NCBI RefSeq assembly: GCF_025369935.1
Contig: NZ_CP104467.1
Span: 4,161,001-4,225,000, forward strand
Direction: 5' to 3'
Length of the DNA: 64,000 bases
Origin: Paenibacillus andongensis
GTDB lineage: Bacteria; Bacillota; Bacilli; Paenibacillales; NBRC-103111
Shown here: positions 32,351 to 40,873 of the stretch, piece after piece
Layout of the letters: every line of letters starts with the position of its first letter
Position numbering within the stretch: position 1 is the first letter of the stretch
The notes under the pieces: generated by a model
Databases searched by the model: none
Told to the model about the DNA's origin: nothing
The model's input: the letters and a program-made list of their open reading frames with translations, nothing else
Made by a program: the position numbers and the translations under genes

Positions 32351-34273
32351 TTATTCATTAACATTCAGACTTTGATAGGATAAAGCAACATCTAATTGCC
32401 CCTCATCGTTTGGTAACATCGCGATATCAACTTTCCCGTTTCCATCGAAATCTGCAACGGTGATACGTCCATTCGCTCGGCCCCATGGTCCAAAAACCGA
32501 GAGTAGCTTGTATTCATTCTCCGATGTTTGTAGATACACTCGGTTCGTTAAATTTTTGGAGTCAGAGCGTAAAATATCTTCCTTGCCATCCCCGTTAAAA
32601 TCGCCGAATCGGATGCCGCCAAGCTCATCGGGAATGTTCAATGAAACCTTATTCAGCTTCCATTGCAAGTTCACTGTATCCAATTCAAATTCCACGCCTT
32701 GGGAGGTATTCTCTTTGAACAAAAACAAGCGTTGACTGTCTTCATTTCGTAAATTCTTCACAAGTAGATCCCTGGAAGAATTGGACCTAAATGTGTAAGG
32801 CTTAATTTCTTTAACTTTCCCACCATGCATGTATACACCTAGAAGTTGACTTCGATCTTGCGATTGACCGGCAAGGATACAGTCCCCATTGGACTGACGC
32901 AATTCATACAAATCATACCAACGTTTAGCCGGAATCGCCCAAATTTGTTGTCGCTCGAACGAAGTCCCATTGGATGCGTAGCTTTCCAGCTTGCCAGAAG
33001 GTCGAACGACCCAAAGACCTTTTTTACGGCGGTCATTCATACTATTAAGTGTAAATGATGAGCCATCTGTATACGGCAAGGACGCCCAAACCCTTGGTGC
33101 AGGTTGGTTTTCATTACGTAATCCATCGTACTGAGCTTGAATGACCGACAGATTGGAGGTCTTCTTATCCCATGTCACAATGTCATCTTGATTCCTGCCT
33201 GATACATTGCCGATTTGTACGAGTGTGGATTTTGAGCTTCCAACTTTCAAACTCACAGATGGTGCAAACGGTATGTAATCATGAATGGAATAGAACGGAT
33301 AACCCTTCAATTGAATTTGCGTGATTAACCTTTGTAACACACTTTTATTCTCACCAGCGTATTGATATTGCGGTATACCGTCCTTCAGTATCTGTTCTCC
33401 CCAATCATCCACGACCGGCACGAGATAGCTGAACTCCAAAAAAGGATGATAGAAAAATGAGTTAATTCGCTCTGTTTTCCCCATTTGATTTAGAATAAAC
33501 TTCTCATCTTTACCACTAGGGATATAGGAAAGTGTTGTCGGTACGAACACATTGCCAAACGACGTATTTCCAAACCCCTTATTAAGAACATTCATATATT
33601 GCGCTGCAGGTGGGTTGGAATCGATCGTAACATCAGGTTGATAAAAAAGGCCGAAATACGAACGAAACACCTTATCCTGTTCGGGTGTTGTATGATAATG
33701 CGGCGCTTCCCAGAAATGAGGTGATAAATTAGCAAGGCGAAAACGGCGATAACCTTCTTGCACACGCTGTTCCGCAAAAGCAGTAGTCGCAGTTTCAGGC
33801 TTATCAACGATATTAAATTCGTTGCCAATACCGGAGGCTTGATGTCCATCCTCACGATAAACATCACCCACTTGATGCGTATAACCATGCATGCCAATAG
33901 ATCCGCCATGCTCCGCAGCTTCGCGTAGAACTCGATCAAAAGCTTGAATATAGTCATTATCCAACTGATCAATAGCGCGATCATAACGTTTACCGTCTTG
34001 ACTTATATTGATCCAACGCGGGATGACCGCCATACTATAGTGAACATGCTGCTGATGCAAATAATCAAAGACGGCTCTCAACTTTCCGAGCCCTTCAGGT
34101 GTACTATAATAGCCTCCAGGACCTATGTCCTCTAACCGAAGCATCATGAATCGCGGATTATTATCGGCTCCTTCAACGGTGATGATGTGATTTAAACCGA
34201 TGTATAAACTTAAAGTAACGATGCCTGCTATCACATACTTCAACCAATTGTATTTCTGTAATGAGATCCTCAA
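32351..34273 (-). CDS. DUF2334 polysaccharide-deacetylase-like protein with FG-GAP repeats
   Basis: About 640 residues. A TTG start after GGGGGGAG is chosen (MLRISLQKYNW). One N-terminal membrane anchor (YVIAGIVTLSLYIGL). A DUF2334 domain of the NodB-like fold spans about 40-300: MMLRLEDIGPGG with a metal-binding Asp, AVIPRWIN, GSIGMHGYTHQVG with the His pair, and a late FYHPFLEF. The C-terminal part contains FG-GAP/VCBS-type calcium-binding repeats (GDFNGDGKEDILRSDS, ADFDGNGKVDIAML). Likely an extracellular, membrane-tethered carbohydrate-active protein. A second domain with beta-rich repeats (about 320-560) separates the two. Confidence 0.78.
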   Translation of the reverse strand: MRISLQKYNWLKYVIAGIVTLSLYIGLNHIITVEGADNNPRFMMLRLEDIGPGGYYSTPEGLGKLRAVFDYLHQQHVHYSMAVIPRWINISQDGKRYDRAIDQLDNDYIQAFDRVLREAAEHGGSIGMHGYTHQVGDVYREDGHQASGIGNEFNIVDKPETATTAFAEQRVQEGYRRFRLANLSPHFWEAPHYHTTPEQDKVFRSYFGLFYQPDVTIDSNPPAAQYMNVLNKGFGNTSFGNVFVPTTLSYIPSGKDEKFILNQMGKTERINSFFYHPFLEFSYLVPVVDDWGEQILKDGIPQYQYAGENKSVLQRLITQIQLKGYPFYSIHDYIPFAPSVSLKVGSSKSTLVQIGNVSGRNQDDIVTWDKKTSNLSVIQAQYDGLRNENQPAPRVWASLPYTDGSSFTLNSMNDRRKKGLWVVRPSGKLESYASNGTSFERQQIWAIPAKRWYDLYELRQSNGDCILAGQSQDRSQLLGVYMHGGKVKEIKPYTFRSNSSRDLLVKNLRNEDSQRLFLFKENTSQGVEFELDTVNLQWKLNKVSLNIPDELGGIRFGDFNGDGKEDILRSDSKNLTNRVYLQTSENEYKLLSVFGPWGRANGRITVADFDGNGKVDIAMLPNDEGQLDVALSYQSLNVNE

Positions 34274-34401
34274 CAAGCAAACTCCCCCCAAGGATGCTGG
34301 ATCATTTTCTAAACCATGCAATTCACAAACTCTATAGGTCTATTGGACTATATCCATGGATAATTGTCTATTATAAGTTATTACGATAATTTTTGGTGCT
34401 G

Positions 34402-35100
34402 CTAATGGAAATGCTTATACCAAATACCCGCATACTCAGGCACCACATGCCAATTATTTGCCCTTACTTGCATTCCAAAATCCTCCCCAAAGAAATAGGA
34501 GGTTAATTGTACAGCCTCATCCACATCTTTGAACTTATAATCGGTGGCTAGCGAGGTGTGTTCAAACCCATATTCGGTTTCTAACAACTGGTAATAAGGT
34601 GCCAAATAATCATATCTCGTCGGTTTCGCAAAACCTGTTCCCAAAGTCTCCAGAATAATCGCTGTTCCGCTTGGTCTAAGAATGCGTCTAATTTCAGACA
34701 TCATTTGTTTCAAATTATTCTCCCAACCCACGTTATTCGAGCTAGCAAGATAACATAAGCTCCACCCTGCTACGACGAGATCCTTGCTAGCGTCCTCAAT
34801 TGGCAGGGCTCTATGGTCGGAAACAATCGTCCGCCAGTTAGTTTTAGAAGATGATGAAGTTAACTTTTTCTCTAACACACGAAGCATGGCCTTTGAGCTA
34901 TCCAGACACCAAAGTGAATTGGCTTCTTCGGCCAGAAACATGGAAAGCCTTCCAGTACCTGCTCCTAAGTCTATCACATCCAAATGCGCATAAGGCCTTA
35001 TCTCATGAATTACCTTTGCTAAATTTGGTTGCTTACTAATTAATAGATCGTATGTTTCAGTGTTATCTTGATAAATATTAGTATCACGAGACATGCTCAT
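34402..35100 (-). CDS. class I SAM-dependent methyltransferase under a MerR-type promoter
   Basis: 232 residues. SAM motif I VIDLGAGTGRLSMFL (about residues 39-53), acidic end of strand 2 in LWCLDSSKAML, motif post-I ALPIEDASKDLVVAGWSLCY. Substrate unknown. AAGGAGGA stands upstream of the ATG. Its promoter has a near-perfect MerR-type layout (see 35121-35151), so it is probably induced by a drug, metal or stress signal through a MerR regulator encoded elsewhere. Confidence 0.85.
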   Translation of the reverse strand: MSMSRDTNIYQDNTETYDLLISKQPNLAKVIHEIRPYAHLDVIDLGAGTGRLSMFLAEEANSLWCLDSSKAMLRVLEKKLTSSSSKTNWRTIVSDHRALPIEDASKDLVVAGWSLCYLASSNNVGWENNLKQMMSEIRRILRPSGTAIILETLGTGFAKPTRYDYLAPYYQLLETEYGFEHTSLATDYKFKDVDEAVQLTSYFFGEDFGMQVRANNWHVVPEYAGIWYKHFH

Positions 35101-35120
35101 TCCTCCTTCAAGTTTTTCTA

Positions 35121-35151
35121 AGAATAAACCTTAACCTAAGGTTAAGGTCAA
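35121..35151 (-). promoter_or_regulatory. MerR-type promoter with 19-bp spacer
   Basis: On the minus strand -35 TTGACC (35146-35151) and -10 TATTCT (35121-35126) are 19 bases apart, and the spacer is filled by the palindrome ACCTTAACC-TTA-GGTTAAGGT (35128-35148). This over-long spacer with a dyad is the hallmark of MerR-family control. No merR gene is in the window. Confidence 0.75.
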
Positions 35152-35340
35152 GCGTTTGAAGGAATTTTGAGAAGGAGTACAACATGAGTGCGCTTACAAC
35201 TTTGAAATCACATATACACTCCAATCTTATCACGCCGTTCATGATTTGAATATAAAAATGATACCGCTTTCAGGTTTGACTCAGTGGGACTGAAGTGCTA
35301 CAATTCAAGCAAATTTGGTTACAAAACATGATTGGAGGGA

Positions 35341-35721
35341 ATGCTCCTGCATCATTTTAAACATAAATGGCAATGGACGATTTTGGTCTGGATCATTCTT
35401 GGGTTGTTCGTATTTCCTTTGACACCGCCAATTTCACACCACTATTCTTTCGATACCGATAGCATCGTATTATCCAATACGACCCATGTCTTAACCGTTC
35501 AAGCACATCCGCCATCCAGAGACACATTACGAGCTCACGAAGACAAGATTCAGTGGCACGATGATTATGATAAACAATATGAAATGACCGTATTTGTTGT
35601 TTTTATTATTTTTATATTATCTAACATATGGGAGCGACTGAAAGGTATCTTATTAGCTTTTCTCAAATTCATATCGGGTTACACAGGCCTCATTCTTCAT
35701 TATTCATTAGAACCCAACTGA
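35341..35721 (+). CDS. small membrane protein of unknown function
   Basis: 126 residues from ATG at 35341 (MLLHHFKHKWQWTILVWIIL); a TTG nine bases upstream overlaps the GGAGGG site. One helix near the N-terminus (about 12-30), an extracytoplasmic His/Asp-rich middle (PPSRDTLRAHEDKIQWHDDY), and a second helix (MTVFVVFIIFILSNIW). Not recognised. It lies 28 bases upstream of the YitT-like gene and may be co-transcribed. Confidence 0.55.
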   Translation: MLLHHFKHKWQWTILVWIILGLFVFPLTPPISHHYSFDTDSIVLSNTTHVLTVQAHPPSRDTLRAHEDKIQWHDDYDKQYEMTVFVVFIIFILSNIWERLKGILLAFLKFISGYTGLILHYSLEPN

Positions 35722-35749
35722 ATGAAAATGTGGAAAAGAGGAACCCTTT

Positions 35750-36646
35750 ATGTCAAACCTAACAGCTGGAACTGAACAAGCACGCTCCCAACATCAAAAG
35801 TTAACCCGCATTAAATTTATACGTAGAATTATTTTTATGATCGTCGGATCTGCCTTATTTTCTATTGGTTTAGAAATTTTCTTAGTCCCCAACAATATTA
35901 TTGATGGAGGCGTTGTAGGGATTTCAATCATCGTCTCACATTTGACAAAAATCCCATTAGGCGTGTTTCTCGTTATTTTGAATGTCCCTTTCTTACTTTT
36001 AGGGTACAAACAAATCGGCAAAACATTTGCCATCTCCACCTTATTCTCTGTCGTCCTTATGTCCATAGGAACCTCCCTGCTGCATCCGGTACAAGCAATT
36101 ACCATTGATCCTTTGCTAGCTGCAGTATTCGGTGGAATCATACTTGGTATTGGTGTAGGATTAGTCATTCGCTCTGGCGGTTCTCTCGATGGAACAGAAA
36201 TTGTAGCCATTGTATTTAGCAAAAAGTCGCCATTCTCCGTCGGCGAAATCGTGATGTTTTTCAATCTGTTTATTCTCGCCAGCGCAGGCTTTGTCTTCGG
36301 TTGGGATCATGCGATGTACTCGCTCATTGCGTATTACATTGCCTTCAAAATGATTGATATCACCATCGAAGGCCTGGATCAATCCAAAGCCGTCTGGATC
36401 ATCAGCGATGAGTCCGACAAAATTGGGGACACCATAACATCCCGACTTGGCCGCGGCGTAACCTACCTTAAAGGCGAAGGCGCCTTTACAGGAGATGACA
36501 AGAAAGTGATCTTCAGCGTAATCACCCGATTGGAAGAAGCCAAGCTGAAGTCCATCTTGGACGAATTGGATCCCAAAGCTTTCCTCGCCATAGGCAATAT
36601 TCATGATGTTAAAGGCGGTAGATTTAAAAAGAAAGATATTCATTAA
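35750..36646 (+). CDS. YitT-family membrane protein
   Basis: 298 residues. An N-terminal multi-helix DUF161 domain (GSALFSIGLEIFLVPNNIID, GGVVGISIIVSHLTKIPLG, RSGGSLDGTEIVAIV) is followed by a C-terminal cytosolic DUF2179 domain (about 215-290, DITIEGLDQSKAVWIIS, GRGVTYLKGEGAF, DPKAFLAIGNIHDVKGG). The family is common in Bacillales in many copies; function not established. A terminator follows directly. Confidence 0.87.
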   Translation: MSNLTAGTEQARSQHQKLTRIKFIRRIIFMIVGSALFSIGLEIFLVPNNIIDGGVVGISIIVSHLTKIPLGVFLVILNVPFLLLGYKQIGKTFAISTLFSVVLMSIGTSLLHPVQAITIDPLLAAVFGGIILGIGVGLVIRSGGSLDGTEIVAIVFSKKSPFSVGEIVMFFNLFILASAGFVFGWDHAMYSLIAYYIAFKMIDITIEGLDQSKAVWIISDESDKIGDTITSRLGRGVTYLKGEGAFTGDDKKVIFSVITRLEEAKLKSILDELDPKAFLAIGNIHDVKGGRFKKKDIH

Positions 36647-36651
36647 ATGGC

Positions 36652-36693
36652 AAGAAGAGGCTAAACAGAGTTTTCTGTTTAACCTCTTCTTTG
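36652..36693 (+). terminator. terminator after the YitT-like gene
   Basis: AAGAAGAGG-CT-AAACAGA pairs with TCTGTTT-AA-CCTCTTCTT, then a T-rich tail. Confidence 0.85.
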
Positions 36694-36699
36694 TTTTTA

Positions 36700-36901
36700 T
36701 GTAACGTGGTCATAAAATAGAATAAGACCGGTTTTGGCTTCTTTTAGGTTGATTTCATCCCTAAGGTGCCAAAAGTAGCAATGGGAGCTATTGAGACACT
36801 ACGGTTGCAGCTAGGTCCTCAGTTTGATGCAAAAAGTGCAGCTAATTTTGTCCCAACAGGAAATTTCACGAGAGATACTGCAAATATGCTCTTCTGTCAA
36901 G
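36700..36901. repeat. degenerate non-coding repeat field left of the IS element
   Basis: No gene seen. Pieces such as TGCAGCTAGGTCC and GTGCAGCTAATTTTGTCCC recur in altered form right of the IS element (GTACAGCTAATTCG near 38188, GTACAACTTTGTCCC near 38377). They look like decayed copies of a dispersed Paenibacillus-type intergenic repeat. Confidence 0.35.
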
Positions 36902-36920
36902 AAAGTGGACACTTCTTTAG

Positions 36921-37799
36921 TTAAGCTGCGTTCTGGTAGTACAACTTTTCGAAGCGTAACGGAGACATGTAGCCAATCGTGCTGTTAGATCGTTTCCGGT
37001 TGTAAAAGATTTCGAGGTATCGGAACAACTTCTCCTGCGCTTCTTGCTTCGTCTTAAATTTGGGTTTGCTATAGATACACTCACGTTTTAAGATGCTGTG
37101 AAAAGCCTCAATACAAGCATTGTCATAACAGTTGCCCTTACGACTCATGCTTGGCTTCATACCGTAGCTTGCTAACTGCTCACGGTACTCCTTTGAGGCA
37201 TACTGGGAGCCGCGATCAGAATGATGGATAAGGCCTTTGCCTGGCTTCTTTGAGGCGTATGCCTGATTTAGCGCATCCATTACCAAGTCAGTCGTCATTC
37301 GATCGCTAAGTTTCCATCCAACGATTTGTTTCGTGTGCAGATCCATGATGCTAGCCAGATAGAGCCTCCCTTGACGGCAAGGAATGTAGGTTATGTCAGC
37401 TACCCACTTTTCATTTGGTTTCGTTGCTTTAAAGTCTTGCTCAAGGATATTGGGAGCAATGGGCTGATCGTGATTAGAATCTGTCGTAGTGACCCTGAAC
37501 TTCCGCGCCATACACGAACGTAATCCATGTTCGCGCATAATAAGACCCACCGTACGTTCCGCTACGGTCCAGCCTTCTTTCACAAGTTCTTTGAATATCC
37601 TCGGGCTGCCATAAGTTTCATCCGAATCATAAAAATGCCACTTAATGCGTTTAGTTAGTTCCTCTTTGCGCTTGTTACGCTCGGACACAACAACAGTTTT
37701 CCATTTGTAATAGCCGCTCCTAGACACTTGTAGCACGTCACACATCTTCTCCAATCGAAACTCGGAGCGATGATCCTCGATGAATTGGAACCTTAGTTC
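36921..37799 (-). CDS. IS3-family transposase, orfB (catalytic part)
   Basis: DDE integrase-type transposase. The annotated ATG/TTG start gives 277 residues from 37754; the frame is open further upstream (RFQFIEDHRSEFRL) to the overlap with orfA. It is normally made as an orfAB fusion by -1 slippage at the AAAAG stretch near 37797-37807. Catalytic triad: KWVADITYI, HHSDRGSQY and DNACIEAFHS (the E). C-terminal YNRKRSNSTIGYMSP is standard. Intact. Confidence 0.88.
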   Translation of the reverse strand, partial: ELRFQFIEDHRSEFRLEKMCDVLQVSRSGYYKWKTVVVSERNKRKEELTKRIKWHFYDSDETYGSPRIFKELVKEGWTVAERTVGLIMREHGLRSCMARKFRVTTTDSNHDQPIAPNILEQDFKATKPNEKWVADITYIPCRQGRLYLASIMDLHTKQIVGWKLSDRMTTDLVMDALNQAYASKKPGKGLIHHSDRGSQYASKEYREQLASYGMKPSMSRKGNCYDNACIEAFHSILKRECIYSKPKFKTKQEAQEKLFRYLEIFYNRKRSNSTIGYMSPLRFEKLYYQNAA

Positions 37800-38116
37800 T
37801 TTTCTTTGCTGAAGATGTGCAGCGCCTTTTTTAAAATAGCGAGTTCCTCTTGGAGATCTTGATTTTGGCGTTCTTTCTCCTGATACTCCAGATCTTTTTC
37901 ACGTAACTGTTGCTCAAGCTGGCGCACTCTTTCCGGAGTAATTACTGACTCCGTCTGAAATTCGTCACGGTATGTAGCTTTCCAGTTGTGCAGAACACCC
38001 GCAGATATCCCGAGCTCTTCGGACATCTGCGGCATTGATTTACCTTGCTCTAAGATGTACTTCACTGTCTGCTTCTTAAATTCTTCACTATAACGATTTC
38101 GTTCCATCCCGGACAC
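37793..38116 (-). CDS. IS3-family transposase, orfA (helix-turn-helix part)
   Basis: 107 residues with N-terminal RNRYSEEFKKQTVKYILEQG, a helix-turn-helix (PQMSEELGISAGVLHNWKAT), and a leucine-zipper-like coiled coil (RVRQLEQQLREKDLEYQ). It ends KEKN at a stop inside the slippery A-rich stretch shared with orfB. Binds the terminal repeats. Confidence 0.88.
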   Translation of the reverse strand: MSGMERNRYSEEFKKQTVKYILEQGKSMPQMSEELGISAGVLHNWKATYRDEFQTESVITPERVRQLEQQLREKDLEYQEKERQNQDLQEELAILKKALHIFSKEKN

Positions 38117-38167
38117 CTCTCCCTCTTATTGATATTATCTTAGTTTCACTTAAGAGATGTCCACTTT

Positions 38168-38530
38168 TAATTCTAGGTGCAATAGTACAGCTAATTCGAA
38201 GAATTTGGCTCATTTAGGCTGAAATATGAAAATTAGATGTACAAGATGCATATAAACTCCTCAGTAGTTTAAATAATCTGAGATTTGCTGCACATTCTGC
38301 ATCTTGTTGGTAAACCGCTCGCCACTTTGTTAAAAATCCAATATGAACTCGCATAATAGCAGCTGACTCTGTACAACTTTGTCCCAAGCGATGAGCGAAA
38401 TGTTGCATATACTATAAGTGCGGAGTTACTGCTACAAGTAGAAGAATACCGCTGCAGCCAGAATTTACGTAGACATCAGCGAATCAGCAGGCTTCAACTA
38501 CCAGCTTGCGGCAGCTGCACATACAGCATC
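38168..38530. repeat. degenerate non-coding repeat field right of the IS element
   Basis: 363 bases without a believable gene. On the minus strand, related words recur: GCAACATTTCG, GGGACAAAGTTGTACAG, TGCAGAATGTGCAGCAAATC, TGCATCTTGTACATC. They look like decayed copies of a dispersed repeat, interrupted by the insertion sequence. A 64-codon frame in it (38214-38408) is not coding in character. Confidence 0.35.
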
Positions 38531-39565
38531 CTAGTTCCAGTAGTTCCTCAGATCAACCTTCTGACCAAGCTTGGCGCTTTCAAGCGCACCCAGCACCATC
38601 GCCATGCTCTTGATGTTGTCGCGGCAGTCCGTCTCCGCGCGGCGGCCTTCTTCCAGCGCCGCGAACATCTCGTCCAGGCAGCCGGCATGGCCGCTGCGGC
38701 CGGGCCAGTTCACTTCCGCGTCCACTCTCGTGTAGTCGCGGATGAACTTGCCGGCTTGGTCGCCGGCCGCTACGATCTCGGCATACGGCACGCCGCTTCC
38801 GTCCCAAAGAGCGGTGCCCTGCTCGCCGGTCACACGCCAAGCCGCCTCCCATGAGGTCGGCGCCCCTTCCGCGCACCAGGAGCCGCGATAACAAAACACA
38901 GAGCCGTCTGATAGCTCATAGATGCAGATCGCAGAGGCATTCCCGGCGTACCACGAGCCGGGCGGATTGAATTCTTGGCAGTACACCGAAACGGGGTCTG
39001 CCCCCGTAATAAACCGAGCCTGATCGAAGGTATGGATCGCCATGTCTAGAATGAGCGGGCTTTCCATCGCCTCGCGAAAGCCCCCAAAATGCGGCCCCAA
39101 GAAGAAATCGGCGCCGACATAACCAACGCGGCCGATCGTTCCCGCGTTGATGATTTCACGCAGTGCACGGATGTTCGCGTCGTAGCGGCGGTTCTGCATG
39201 ACGGAGAAGGATCTTCCCGTCCGCTCCGCCAGCTGAATTAGCTCCCGCGCTTCCGCCATTGTTGCGGCCATCGGCTTCTCACCGAAGACATCACATCCCT
39301 GCCGAAGTGCAGTACCGCACACCTGGAAATGGCTGGACGGAATCGTGATGTCCAGCACCAGATTAGCACCGCTTTCCTGAATAGCTTGCTCTAGATTGGT
39401 ATAGACGCCGCAGGAAAGACCATGGCGGTCAGCCATGGCTTGTGCGAATTCCGTCTTAATATCAACAAGCGCAACAATGTCGCTATCCTCACGTTTTAAC
39501 ATATACTCAACCCATACATTCGCCATGCTGCCGCAACCAACGACCACGATGTGATACTTACTCAT
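38531..39565 (-). CDS. Gfo/Idh/MocA-family oxidoreductase
   Basis: 344 residues from the ATG nine bases after GGAGGA (MSKYHIVVVGCGSMANVW). NAD-binding motif VVGCGSMANVWVEY, EKPMAATMAEARE with the catalytic-region Lys, and the C-terminal DNIKSMAMVLGALES. The 3' half is markedly GC-rich in third codon positions compared with its neighbours, which suggests different ancestry. It stands alone next to the IS/repeat field, so its sugar substrate is unknown. Confidence 0.87.
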   Translation of the reverse strand: MSKYHIVVVGCGSMANVWVEYMLKREDSDIVALVDIKTEFAQAMADRHGLSCGVYTNLEQAIQESGANLVLDITIPSSHFQVCGTALRQGCDVFGEKPMAATMAEARELIQLAERTGRSFSVMQNRRYDANIRALREIINAGTIGRVGYVGADFFLGPHFGGFREAMESPLILDMAIHTFDQARFITGADPVSVYCQEFNPPGSWYAGNASAICIYELSDGSVFCYRGSWCAEGAPTSWEAAWRVTGEQGTALWDGSGVPYAEIVAAGDQAGKFIRDYTRVDAEVNWPGRSGHAGCLDEMFAALEEGRRAETDCRDNIKSMAMVLGALESAKLGQKVDLRNYWN

Positions 39566-39699
39566 CTCGCACATTCCTCCAATATCATCCCTAAATTGCG
39601 TATTGCTACCTTATTACGCTTATTTTATCCCTTTTCTTAGGGACAATCTCTATCCAATCTTGTGAGAATAGGGTCAAATATTGTGCCTAGTCATGAATC

Positions 39700-39963
39700 T
39701 CATCGGTATGGCGCAAACAAATCAAACATAAAGTGCATGGCTTCTTCCTCATCTTTGCCTTTTGTAAGCAAACGAAGTGTCGTCCCCGCTTTGATCGGGA
39801 CTAGAAGCATGCCCAACAGGCTTTTCACATCTACAATATGGTGCTTATGATCAAGCTCAAAGTCTATTGTAATGTCCGAAATAAAATGAGAAGACTTTGC
39901 AGAGATGGCCGATAAAGCGGCTCGTTGTAAATCTGAATGGATCACAAATTCATGTACTCTCAT
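39700..39963 (-). CDS. Crh-like HPr-family protein lacking the catalytic histidine
   Basis: 87 residues. The C-terminal half has the HPr regulatory-serine motif (VDVKSLLGMLLVPIKAGT, Ser48) and ends KDEEEAMHFMFDLF. The N-terminal active-site motif, G-I/L-HARPA in HPr, reads SDLQRAALSAI here: the His is replaced by Gln, as in B. subtilis Crh (LQARPA). It cannot act in PTS phosphotransfer but could carry seryl phosphate and bind CcpA. It follows the kinase-like gene after 19 bases on the same strand, so the two form an operon. Confidence 0.75.
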   Translation of the reverse strand: MRVHEFVIHSDLQRAALSAISAKSSHFISDITIDFELDHKHHIVDVKSLLGMLLVPIKAGTTLRLLTKGKDEEEAMHFMFDLFAPYR

Positions 39964-39982
39964 AAAACAAACCTTCCTTTAT

Positions 39983-40636
39983 TTAAATTTCGGTTTCATT
40001 ACTTTTTCTGCGGTATTTCTTCCATTTCCGATAGCTTCTCCGAACAACATTCAGGGCAAAATCGGGAATGGGCATTTTACGAACCCACGGATAATAGAAA
40101 CGATCATAAGCATTTTTGAGATCGTCCCACATGGGACAATATTCGCTTTTCATAAAGTCAGACACGTCAACTACTAAACCTCTGCCATCTTTCATCATCA
40201 CATTTTTCCCATGTACGTCATGAGGATTTAGGCCCCTGCTAACTGCGTAAGCGAGTGCTTCATCTATGTCAGTAATGACTTGGCGTGGTATCGGAATCCC
40301 TCGATGTAAGCATTTGTATAAAGTAACTCCCGTCAAACGGCGCAATACCAAATAATTATCCCCTGCATGCAAGCATTCTGAAAAGGCGGGATGATTCCCT
40401 AGACGTCTATATACTTCCTTTTCCTCTCCAATTCCCGGTCGACCTGGCGCATACACTTTAACAACGACCTCAGGGTAATCCGGGTGTGCTAGTACGGCTG
40501 CATAATTACCAGAACCAACGAGCTTCCATGGCTTAGGTATATAATGTACTACAATTGGATCGTAAGGTTGTTTACTGTAAAGCTCCAAATTCGGGAGCAA
40601 GTGGTGTTCAATTTCAATCAACCAAATCTTTAACAT
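39983..40636 (-). CDS. YrzF-like protein kinase-fold protein
   Basis: 217 residues, close in length to B. subtilis YrzF. Kinase features: glycine-loop-like LVGSGNYAAVLAHP, Lys in EVVVKVYAPGR, an Asp/His catalytic loop GLNPHDVHGKNVMM with the HxxN pattern, and a DFG-like VVDVSDFMKSEY. A compact, degenerate eukaryotic-like kinase fold; activity is uncertain. It is the first gene of a two-gene operon with the Crh-like protein, whose only phospho-site is a serine, which makes that protein a possible substrate or partner. Confidence 0.75.
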   Translation of the reverse strand: MLKIWLIEIEHHLLPNLELYSKQPYDPIVVHYIPKPWKLVGSGNYAAVLAHPDYPEVVVKVYAPGRPGIGEEKEVYRRLGNHPAFSECLHAGDNYLVLRRLTGVTLYKCLHRGIPIPRQVITDIDEALAYAVSRGLNPHDVHGKNVMMKDGRGLVVDVSDFMKSEYCPMWDDLKNAYDRFYYPWVRKMPIPDFALNVVRRSYRKWKKYRRKSNETEI

Positions 40637-40805
40637 TGAACTATTTCTGCTCCCCTTCCATCTTGTTTTACTTACGTGAAGGCGACGGAATCATGATTTG
40701 TTAATTGCTGCTATGTGTGGTATTATACAAAGATATTTGTGTAAAGTGAAGTGTTGAACTATGTCCTATTATAATTTGCTAGATTCTCATATAAAAAATG
40801 AAGCT

Positions 40806-40838
40806 AATCCCTTGACCCTTGGTCAAGGGATTTTTTTT
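40806..40838 (+). terminator. terminator-like hairpin in the leader of the cation efflux gene
   Basis: AATCCCTTGACC, loop CTT, GGTCAAGGGATT (perfect 12 bp), then eight T. It is oriented on the plus strand and lies 36 bases before the gene start, with no plus-strand gene behind it. So it either ends leaderless noise or works as an attenuator. Confidence 0.7.
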
Positions 40839-40873
40839 CCTTGGGGAAACACTTCTGTAGGAGGTCATCATTG

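Larger units (their letters stand above)
36902..38167 (-). mobile_element. IS3-family (IS150-like) insertion sequence
   Basis: About 1266 bases. Imperfect terminal inverted repeats: left AAAGTGGACACTTCTTTAG from 36902, right (reverse complement) AAAGTGGACATCTCTTAAG ending at 38167. Carries overlapping orfA and orfB in the -1 arrangement typical of IS3. Both frames are intact and the DDE residues are present, so the copy may be active. The flanking three or four bases do not form an obvious target duplication. Confidence 0.85.
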
